DNA of 17,577 bases from assembly GCA_002316015.1 (NCBI GenBank), contig DCCS01000023.1, forward strand, positions 151,927 to 169,503. Reading direction: 5' to 3'. Below are positions 6,884 through 13,414 of the stretch, in pieces. Each line of letters begins with the position of its first letter. The stretch's first letter is position 1. The translations under genes were made by a program, and so were the position numbers. Under the pieces are notes generated by a model. The model made no database searches. It was not told where the DNA came from and was given only the letters and a program-made list of their open reading frames with translations. The DNA is from Prevotellaceae bacterium UBA1075. GTDB taxonomy: Bacteria > Bacteroidota > Bacteroidia > Bacteroidales > Bacteroidaceae.

Positions 6884-8752
6884 TTACTTCTTTGTGCGCC
6901 GTGCCTGCTCCTCCTGCATCTTTTGCAGGGCTTCCAGGCGCGCGGCCATGCCCGACATCTTCTTCGGGTCATTCTTGTGCTGCTGTTTGTAAGCCTCCAG
7001 TTTAGCCAGCAGTTTGCTGTCGTCGGTGGTTTTGCGCAGATACCACATGATGAGCACGCTGGTCAGCCCCGAGAGGAAGTAATAATAGCAGAGTCCGCTG
7101 CTGTAGTTGTTGAACATGAAGAAGAACACCACTGGCATGACGAGCATCATGTACTGCATGGTCTTCATCTGTGCGGCTTGCTCTCCGCTCATCTGGTCTT
7201 TCTGCTGGCGCATGCTTATCCAGGTGTTGATGATGCTGGTGACGCAGAACAGCAGGCAGAATATGCTCAAGTGGTCACCGATGAGCCACACGTCCTTGTT
7301 CCAGCGCAGCACATCGTCGTAGGCGCTGAGGTCGTCGGCCCACAGGAAACTCTCTCCGCGCAGTTCGATGGCGTTTGGCACGAAGTTGAAGAGAGCCACC
7401 CAGATGGGCATCTGTATGAGCATGGGCAGGCATCCACCCATGGGGCTCACCCCGTACTGGCTGTATATCTGCATCATCTCCTGCTGCTTCTTCATCGCGT
7501 CATCGGGATTGGGGTATTTGGCGGAGAGCGCGTCAATCTGTGGTTTGAGCACCCGCATCTTGGCACTGCTTATGTAGCTCTTGCGCGTGGTGGGATATAC
7601 CAGAGCCTTCACAATCACGGTGAGCAGCAGCAGAACCACGCCCATGGGCAGGCCAAAGGAGGTGAGCCAGTCAAAGAGATTGAGGATAAACCAGCGGTTG
7701 ATCCACTTCAGGATGGGCCAGCCCAGGTTTACCAGGTCCTCCAGTTCCAGGTCTTCCTTCCCGGATGACAGCTTGTCATGGTGCTGCAGGGTGTGGTACC
7801 TGTTAGGGCCAAGGTACATCTGCAGGCGGGTGGGCTCCTTGCCTGTGGGGTCAAGGAAGGTCTCGGCCTTTGCCTCGTAGGTCTTCAGGTACCCGTTCTT
7901 CTTGTCCTCGTCGGGTGTGCTCTTGAGGTCTGCCCCCGTGAAGTCCTGCTGGGCAATGAGCACAGCGCTGAAGAATTGGTTTTTGAATGCAATCCAGTCC
8001 AGGGGCTCTTCGGGCTTCTTCTCGTCCTCGCTTGTCTCGCTCAGACTCTTTGTCCCCTTCCCCTTGCGTTTGTAGGTGAGGCTGCTGTAATGGTTTTCAA
8101 AGTCATACCCCTTCTCCTGCTGCATGAGATGGTCAGTCCATCTTACCGAGAATGCGTTCTGGTTCGGGGCAAAGAATCCTTCCATTCCGCTGGCCTTGAC
8201 CTCCATGTCCAACATGTAACTTTCGGGGTGCAGCCTGTAGCTGATGGCCAGCCGCTTGCCGTCCTGCTCCAGTGACATGTCCACGGTGCTGTCGGTCAGT
8301 GCGCTGGGGGTGAAGCAGTAGTCGTCAGTGTTGATGTTCTCGCCCTTTCCTGCCAGCGAGAATATCATCTGCGCAGTCTCTGGGGTGAGTATCTCCACGT
8401 CGCCGTTGCGCCTGCGGCTCTTGTAGCCCAGGATTTCGGCGCGCCGCACCATTCCTCCCCTGGTAGAGAGAGTCAGCCTCACCTTGCTGTTCTTCAGGAC
8501 GATGTCCTTTCCCTCTCCTCCTTTCTGGGAGAAGAAGAGGGCTGTGCTGTCCTTGGCTTGCGCGCTGGCCTGCTGTTCGGCCTGCCGGCGGGCAGCCTGC
8601 GCTTGTGCCTCCACTTGTTTCTGCTGTACCTCGGCTATGCTGTCCTGGCGTGCCATCATGGCCAGTTCCTCCTGCGACGGCCTGCTGAACCAGTTGAAGC
8701 CAATCAGCACGAGGGCAATCAGCACGAAGCCTGTAATTGTGTTCTTGTCCAT
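6884..8752 (-). CDS. yidC: Membrane protein insertase YidC
   Basis: A 622-residue inner-membrane insertase of the YidC/Oxa1/Alb3 family that folds and inserts membrane proteins with or without SecYEG. The chosen ATG (8752) gives MDKNTITGFVLIALVLIGF, the N-terminal transmembrane anchor; an in-frame upstream ATG at 8788 would overlap the pyrG end and lengthen the cytosolic tail. A Gln/Ala-rich linker (about 40-66) and a large periplasmic domain (about 70-340) follow. The Oxa1 core runs from about 362 to 575, with conserved SPMGGCLPMLIQMPIW near 436-451. Lys near 382 occupies, by my alignment from memory, the position of the groove Arg of E. coli YidC. The basic C-terminal tail could contact the ribosome. 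It sits 16 bases after pyrG. Confidence 0.96.
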   Translation of the reverse strand: MDKNTITGFVLIALVLIGFNWFSRPSQEELAMMARQDSIAEVQQKQVEAQAQAARRQAEQQASAQAKDSTALFFSQKGGEGKDIVLKNSKVRLTLSTRGGMVRRAEILGYKSRRRNGDVEILTPETAQMIFSLAGKGENINTDDYCFTPSALTDSTVDMSLEQDGKRLAISYRLHPESYMLDMEVKASGMEGFFAPNQNAFSVRWTDHLMQQEKGYDFENHYSSLTYKRKGKGTKSLSETSEDEKKPEEPLDWIAFKNQFFSAVLIAQQDFTGADLKSTPDEDKKNGYLKTYEAKAETFLDPTGKEPTRLQMYLGPNRYHTLQHHDKLSSGKEDLELEDLVNLGWPILKWINRWFILNLFDWLTSFGLPMGVVLLLLTVIVKALVYPTTRKSYISSAKMRVLKPQIDALSAKYPNPDDAMKKQQEMMQIYSQYGVSPMGGCLPMLIQMPIWVALFNFVPNAIELRGESFLWADDLSAYDDVLRWNKDVWLIGDHLSIFCLLFCVTSIINTWISMRQQKDQMSGEQAAQMKTMQYMMLVMPVVFFFMFNNYSSGLCYYYFLSGLTSVLIMWYLRKTTDDSKLLAKLEAYKQQHKNDPKKMSGMAARLEALQKMQEEQARRTKK

Positions 8753-8768
8753 TACCTTGTTGGGCTTG

Positions 8769-10379
8769 TTATTGTTTCTTGTTGTCAATGCATGCCTTCA
8801 CGAAACTCATGAAGAGGGGATGCGGCTTGAGTACGGTGCTGCTGTATTCGGGATGGAACTGTGTGCCGATATACCACTTCAGGGTGGGCACCTCCACTAT
8901 CTCCACCAGGTTGCTGTCGGGGTTGATGCCCACGCACTGCATGCCCTTGGCCTCGTACTCCTTGATGTAGTCGTTGTTGAACTCATAGCGGTGGCGGTGG
9001 CGTTCCTTCACGCAGTCCTGGTGGTTGTATGCCTCCCAGGTACGGCTGCCCTTTCTGAGCTGGCAGTCGTAGGCTCCCAGACGCATGGTCCCGCCCATGT
9101 TGGTGATGTTCTTCTGCTCTTCCATGATGTCAATCACATTGTGGGGGGTCTTGATGTCCATCTCGCGGCTGTTGGCGTCGGGGTAGCCAAGCACATCGCG
9201 CGCGAACTCTATCACCATCATCTGCATGCCCAGGCATATGCCAAAGGTGGGTATGTCGTGCTCGCGCGTGTATTTGGCGGCTGTGATCTTTCCCTCAATG
9301 CCTCGCTGGCCGAATCCGGGGCAGATGACGATGCCGTCCATGCCCGCGAGCTTCTCGCCCACGTTGTCGGGTGTGATGTGCTCGCTGTTGATGAAGTGCG
9401 TCTCCACCTTGTGCTCGTTGTAGGTGCCGGCATGGGCGAGGCTCTCCAGTATGCTCTTGTAGGCGTCCTGCAGGTCGTATTTGCCCACCAGGCCGATGTT
9501 GACCACCTCGGTGGCCTTGCGCCTGAGCTCCAGGAAACTGCGCCACGGGCCCAGTTGGGGCTTTTCGCCCACTGGGATGTCCAGCTTGCGCAGGATGGCG
9601 GCATCGAGTCCCTGGTCTTGCATGGCCACGGGCACTTCGTAGATGCTGGGCATGTCCTCGCTCTGTATCACGCACTCCAGCTCTACGTTGCAGAAGTGTG
9701 CCACTTTCTTGCGCATGTCGTCACTCAGGTGGTGCTCGGTGCGCAGCACCAGTATGTCGGGCTGTATGCCCTGGCTCTGCAGCTGCTTCACGCTGCTCTG
9801 CGTGGGCTTGGTCTTCAGTTCGCCCGCAGCATGCAGGTAAGGCACGTAGGTCAGGTGCACGTTCACGGCGTTCTTGCCCAGTTCCCACCTCAGTTGCCGT
9901 ATGGCCTCCAGGAAGGGCGCGCTCTCGATGTCTCCAATGGTTCCGCCTATCTCGGTGATGACAAAGTCGAATTTCTTGTCTCGCCCCAGGAGCTGTATGT
10001 TGCGCTTGATCTCGTCGGTGATGTGCGGCACCACCTGTATTGTCTTGCCCAGATAGTCGCCACGGCGCTCCTTTTCTATCACGTTCTGGTAGATGCGCCC
10101 CGTTGTGATGTTGTTGGCCTTGGTGGTCTGTATGCCCGTGAACCGCTCGTAATGTCCCAGGTCAAGGTCGGTCTCCAGCCCGTCCACGGTCACATAGCAC
10201 TCACCGTGCTCGTAGGGGTTGAGTGTCCCAGGGTCGATATTGATGTACGGGTCAAACTTCTGGATGGTGATGTTGTACCCCCTGGCCTGGAGCAGTTTGC
10301 CTATAGAAGAGGAGATGATACCCTTGCCCAGCGAGGAAACTACGCCGCCAGTCACGAAAATGTACTTTGTCTCAGCCAC
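8769..10379 (-). CDS. pyrG: CTP synthase
   Basis: A 536-residue cytosolic enzyme that makes CTP from UTP, ATP and glutamine. The N-terminal synthetase domain (about 1-270) begins KYIFVTGGVVSSLGKG, including the nucleotide-binding loop. The C-terminal class I glutamine amidotransferase domain (about 290-536) has the nucleophile Cys near 382 in GICLGMQ and the His/Glu pair near 509 and 511 in FHPEY. Length is normal. The start codon is GTG: an in-frame TAA lies only 12 bases upstream with no ATG between, and the family N-terminus begins exactly here. It is the first gene of a pyrG-yidC-dpp5 operon, with a TAnnTTTG element upstream in the shared divergent promoter region. Confidence 0.97.
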   Translation of the reverse strand: MAETKYIFVTGGVVSSLGKGIISSSIGKLLQARGYNITIQKFDPYINIDPGTLNPYEHGECYVTVDGLETDLDLGHYERFTGIQTTKANNITTGRIYQNVIEKERRGDYLGKTIQVVPHITDEIKRNIQLLGRDKKFDFVITEIGGTIGDIESAPFLEAIRQLRWELGKNAVNVHLTYVPYLHAAGELKTKPTQSSVKQLQSQGIQPDILVLRTEHHLSDDMRKKVAHFCNVELECVIQSEDMPSIYEVPVAMQDQGLDAAILRKLDIPVGEKPQLGPWRSFLELRRKATEVVNIGLVGKYDLQDAYKSILESLAHAGTYNEHKVETHFINSEHITPDNVGEKLAGMDGIVICPGFGQRGIEGKITAAKYTREHDIPTFGICLGMQMMVIEFARDVLGYPDANSREMDIKTPHNVIDIMEEQKNITNMGGTMRLGAYDCQLRKGSRTWEAYNHQDCVKERHRHRYEFNNDYIKEYEAKGMQCVGINPDSNLVEIVEVPTLKWYIGTQFHPEYSSTVLKPHPLFMSFVKACIDNKKQ

Positions 10380-10416
10380 GTCAGTAAATAATTAAATCAA
10401 ATTCCTTTACGGAATG

Positions 10417-10424
10417 CAAAATTA
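10417..10424 (-). promoter_or_regulatory. Bacteroidetes -7 element (TAATTTTG) for pyrG operon
   Basis: The minus strand reads TAATTTTG, matching TAnnTTTG, 37 bases before the pyrG GTG in an AT-rich divergent region. A TTTG-type -33 box at 19-21 bases is not clear. It would drive pyrG, yidC and dpp5, and it lies about 20 bases from the DUF3078 promoter, so the two could interfere. Confidence 0.5.
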
Positions 10425-10444
10425 CTAAAAATCCGCCAAAAGGC

Positions 10445-10476
10445 TTTCCTCTCTGCTTCGATTTTGACTACCTTTG
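10445..10476 (+). promoter_or_regulatory. Bacteroidetes promoter for the DUF3078 gene
   Basis: TTTC (10445-10448), a 20-base spacer and TACCTTTG (10469-10476) match the Bacteroidetes TTTG-N19-21-TAnnTTTG promoter with one -33 mismatch. The expected transcript start is about 12 bases before the ATG at 10496, giving a very short leader. Confidence 0.7.
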
Positions 10477-10495
10477 CAGGAAAATAGAGCCAAGG

Positions 10496-11818
10496 ATGAA
10501 GATTTTGCTTACGCTTCTGCTACCCCTTATACCCCTGTTTCCGCTCTCTGCCAGGAGGGTGCACTTGGAGAGCAAGGAGAAGGAGGTGAAGCCTGACACC
10601 ATCGTTATCATGGCCCGGCAGTACATGTGCAGGCTGAACGATATAGCCCGGGAGCGTGACTCGCTTGACAGAGCCGCACCGCAGCCGCTTCCTGATGCCT
10701 ATTATTGGCATGTGCTGACCGTGCCCACCTTGTACTCCTCGGTGCTCGAACAGATGATGGCGGGGGTGGATTCGGCCAGGGTGATGTCCGACAGCCAGTT
10801 GCGCAGGGTGTATGCTACGAACGAGGTGTTGGCCAAGATGTATGTGCAGGCTCCATGGCTTGTGACACAGACCGAAGACGCCATCAGGAAACAGGGCACT
10901 TTCCGCGAGGACATAACGGAGAAACTGAAGACCGACGACCGCCTCTCCGACAAGGTGCGGGGGGGGACGCTCACGCCCACTGTGGACGACAACATCGTGG
11001 TGGTCACGCGCAGGCCGAACTTCTGGAAGGTTACGGGAAACACCCAACTGCATTTCACACAGTCACATTTCTCCGACAACTGGTCGGGGGGAGGCGAGAA
11101 CGCCTACACCGGACTGGCCACGCTGACGCTCAACTTCAATTTCAACAACCAGAAGAAGATAACCTGGAACAACCAGCTGGAGGCCAAACTGGGATTTACC
11201 ACCAAGAAGTCGGACAAGAGACGCGTGTTCCGCCCAAACACCAACACACTCAGATACACCACCAACTGGGGATACCAGGCGGTGAAGAACCTGTATTATT
11301 CGGGGCAGATCAACATGTCCACTCAACTGGTGCCCAACTACAGGGAGAATTCCGACGTGGTGCAGTCGGACTTCCTCTCGCCCCTGGACATCACCATCGC
11401 CCCCGGTATCCGCTACTCCATCGCCTGGGGAAAGAAGAAGAAGTTCACCGGCAGTCTCAACGTGGCACCCCTGGCCTATAATATAAGGTATGTGGACAGG
11501 GACTTGCTGGTGACCAACTATGGAGTGAGGGCAGGGCACAACTCGAAGCACAGTTTTGGACCCAATGTCACGCTTAACACCGGATGGCAGGTATTCAGTG
11601 CCATGCGCTGGTCGCAGCGGCTCTTCTGGTACAGCAACCTGCACATGACGCGCATTGAGTGGGAACACAACTTCAACTTCAGCATCAACAAACTGATGAA
11701 CGCCTCACTGAATGTGTACCCGCGCATAGATGACAGTTCTCGGAACAACAAGAACGACAAAGGGCGTTACTTCATGTTCAAGGAGTACTTCAGCCTGGGC
11801 TTCAACTACAACTTCTGA
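10496..11818 (+). CDS. DUF3078 family outer-membrane protein
   Basis: A 440-residue exported protein of unknown function. MKILLTLLLPLIPLFPLSA is a signal peptide (about 1-19). A charged, largely helical N-terminal part (about 25-165) is followed by repeated short amphipathic beta strands from NFWKVTGNTQLHFTQSHFSDNW (about 175) to the end, in the style of DUF3078 proteins of Bacteroidetes. The final FSLGFNYNF ends in Phe, as expected for an outer-membrane beta-barrel recognised by BamA. The ATG has only AAGG directly before it. engB follows on the same strand after 91 bases. The family is assigned from remembered sequence character; no ligand or enzymatic motif is visible. Confidence 0.75.
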   Translation: MKILLTLLLPLIPLFPLSARRVHLESKEKEVKPDTIVIMARQYMCRLNDIARERDSLDRAAPQPLPDAYYWHVLTVPTLYSSVLEQMMAGVDSARVMSDSQLRRVYATNEVLAKMYVQAPWLVTQTEDAIRKQGTFREDITEKLKTDDRLSDKVRGGTLTPTVDDNIVVVTRRPNFWKVTGNTQLHFTQSHFSDNWSGGGENAYTGLATLTLNFNFNNQKKITWNNQLEAKLGFTTKKSDKRRVFRPNTNTLRYTTNWGYQAVKNLYYSGQINMSTQLVPNYRENSDVVQSDFLSPLDITIAPGIRYSIAWGKKKKFTGSLNVAPLAYNIRYVDRDLLVTNYGVRAGHNSKHSFGPNVTLNTGWQVFSAMRWSQRLFWYSNLHMTRIEWEHNFNFSINKLMNASLNVYPRIDDSSRNNKNDKGRYFMFKEYFSLGFNYNF

Positions 11819-11909
11819 CCACGACCAACCGTGAGCCGCGCCACGGACAGGCGCGCGGACAATCATACACCAGTCCAGTCCCCGATAGAGGGAGGACAAC
11901 ATACACAAG

Positions 11910-12515
11910 ATGACAGACATGCAGATAAAGTCGGCAGAATACATCATCAGCAGCGCGCTTGTAAGCCAGTGCCCCAAGAGCGACCTGCCCGAGTACGCGT
12001 TCATCGGGCGAAGCAACGTGGGCAAGTCAAGCCTTATCAACATGCTCACTGGCTACAGCAAACTGGCCAAGACATCGGCCACACCAGGAAAGACCACGCT
12101 CATCAATCATTTTCTAATCAACAACGAGTGGTACCTGGTGGACCTTCCAGGGTATGGCTATGCCAAGCGCAGCCAGAAGGAACAGGACAAGTTTGAGCGC
12201 ATGATTGACGGTTATATCCTGCAGAGGGAACAGATGTACAACCTCTTCCTGCTCATCGACATCCGTCATCCTGCACAGGCCGTCGACTTGGAGTTTATGA
12301 CCTGGCTCGGAGAGAACGGCGTGCCATTCAGTATCGTGTTTACCAAGGCCGACAAACTGGCAAAGACCAAGGTGCAGGCACAGGCAAGAGCCTATATGGA
12401 TCAGCTGCGCGAACAGTGGGAGGAGTTGCCTCCCTACTTCGTGACCAGTGCCGAGGCCCGGCTGGGGCGTGAGGAGGTGCTTGACTATATCGCCTCCATC
12501 AACCGTGGAATCTGA
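11910..12515 (+). CDS. engB: Ribosome biogenesis GTP-binding protein EngB (YihA/YsxC)
   Basis: A 201-residue cytosolic GTPase of the TrmE-Era-EngA-YihA class, needed for late large-subunit assembly in bacteria where it has been studied. G1 is GRSNVGKS (about 33-40), the G2 Thr is in SATPGKTT, G3 is DLPG (about 78-81), G4 is TKAD (about 145-148), and the SA of TSAEAR fits G5. Size is normal for the family. GGAGG at 11891-11895 lies 14 bases before the ATG at 11910. A second ATG at 11919 gives MQIKSAEY, closer to how relatives start, but is farther from that site; the start is uncertain by three residues. No separate promoter is evident, so readthrough from the DUF3078 gene is plausible. Confidence 0.95.
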   Translation: MTDMQIKSAEYIISSALVSQCPKSDLPEYAFIGRSNVGKSSLINMLTGYSKLAKTSATPGKTTLINHFLINNEWYLVDLPGYGYAKRSQKEQDKFERMIDGYILQREQMYNLFLLIDIRHPAQAVDLEFMTWLGENGVPFSIVFTKADKLAKTKVQAQARAYMDQLREQWEELPPYFVTSAEARLGREEVLDYIASINRGI

Positions 12516-12532
12516 TTCTGCCCGCGTGACGG

Positions 12533-12589
12533 CATGGCCAGGCCATGGGCGTGCCTTGGCCGTCCTGTCCCCCTGGGCTGTGGGGGCAG
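12533..12589. terminator. Palindromes between convergent engB and ribE
   Basis: The 113-base region between the two stops holds a perfect interrupted palindrome CATGGCC-A-GGCCATG (12533-12547) and a hairpin CTGtCCCCC/GGGGGCAG (12565-12573 with 12582-12589, one bulged T). A short run of Ts near 12607-12611 lies past the second hairpin on the plus strand. This fits a two-way transcription end for engB and ribE, but neither hairpin has an adjacent strong T-tract. Confidence 0.35.
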
Positions 12590-12628
12590 GCTGCTTGGGG
12601 CAGGCTTGCTTTTGTCTCGCGCGTGGAG

Positions 12629-13231
12629 TCAGAGCAACTGGCTCAAGCGGGCCAGGTACTTGCCCAGGATGTCAAACTCGATGTTGACCACGCTGCCTGG
12701 CTTGATGGTATGGAAATTGGTGTGCTCCCAGGTGTAGGGGATGATGCACACCTGGAAGGTGTCCTTTGTGGGGCGGCACACGGTGAGGCTCACGCCGTTG
12801 ACGGTCACGCTGCCCTTGTCGACACAGAAGTAGCCCTGGCGTATCATGTCGGGCGATGTGTGGTATTGGAAGGTGAACTGGTGGCTTCCCTCCTGGTCCT
12901 CGATATCGACGCAGGTGGCCGTCTGGTCCACATGCCCTTGCACTATATGTCCGTCCAGCCGTCCGTTGAGCATCATGCTGCGCTCCACGTTCACCAGGTC
13001 GCCCACCTTCAGCAGCCCCAGGTTGGTACAGTTGAGCGTCTCACGCATGGCAGTCACCGTGTATTGGTTGTCCTTGATGTCCACCACGGTCAGGCACACA
13101 CCGTTATGAGCCACACTTTGGTCCAGTTTGAGTTCGTGCGTGAATGGGCATGACAGGGTAAAGTGTGTGTTGTCCCGCTCTTGTCTTATGGCTTCCACGC
13201 GAGCCATATCTTCGATAATACCTGAAAACAT
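12629..13231 (-). CDS. ribE: Riboflavin synthase, alpha subunit
   Basis: A 200-residue cytosolic enzyme that dismutates two 6,7-dimethyl-8-ribityllumazines to riboflavin, the last step of the pathway. It starts with the family signature MFSGIIE and has two lumazine-binding beta-barrel repeats (about 1-97 and 98-200). Each repeat carries its own copy of NGVCLTV / NGVSLTV; GHIVQGHVD marks the domain junction. The ATG at 13231 is preceded by AAGGAA at a good distance; the open frame extends upstream to 13405, but the added part is unlike the family and crosses the promoter. Other rib genes are absent from the window. The restriction-like genes upstream read in the same direction and could transcribe into it. 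Confidence 0.96.
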   Translation of the reverse strand: MFSGIIEDMARVEAIRQERDNTHFTLSCPFTHELKLDQSVAHNGVCLTVVDIKDNQYTVTAMRETLNCTNLGLLKVGDLVNVERSMMLNGRLDGHIVQGHVDQTATCVDIEDQEGSHQFTFQYHTSPDMIRQGYFCVDKGSVTVNGVSLTVCRPTKDTFQVCIIPYTWEHTNFHTIKPGSVVNIEFDILGKYLARLSQLL

Positions 13232-13299
13232 TGTCGTTCCTTTTTCCGTTTGCCGTAATTTGTTCCTTGCCTCTGCCGCTGTGTGTCGGGCAACCTGGG

Positions 13300-13330
13300 C
13301 AAAGTTATCACCTTTTTGTGGAAAAACGAA
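13300..13330 (-). promoter_or_regulatory. Bacteroidetes promoter for ribE
   Basis: On the minus strand TTCG (13327-13330), a 19-base spacer and TAACTTTG (13300-13307) match TTTG-N19-21-TAnnTTTG with one -33 mismatch. The leader would be about 60 bases, too short for a full FMN riboswitch, and no such conserved core is visible. Confidence 0.7.
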
Positions 13331-13414
13331 GAGGATATGGATGAAAATCAGTATTGGCAGGAACACAAACAGAAATGAGCCATGGGAGTGTAAACGCCTG
13401 GGCAAGAAAACTTA

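Noticed and set aside
6871..6972. 34-codon upstream extension of dpp5
   Set aside because: Arg-rich, overlaps the yidC end, and would bury the clear signal peptide at MKTRTIM.
8484..10391. 635-codon open frame on the plus strand opposite yidC and pyrG
   Set aside because: It lies antisense to two unmistakable genes; its translation is His/Val/Leu-rich without any family motif, as expected from the reverse strand of GC-rich coding DNA.
13232..13300. FMN riboswitch upstream of ribE
   Set aside because: The leader predicted from the promoter is only about 60 bases and lacks the conserved aptamer core.
13232..13405. Upstream extension of ribE with a hydrophobic N-terminal stretch
   Set aside because: The family starts at MFSGI; the extension crosses a good promoter and ends with a proper AAGGAA before the internal ATG.
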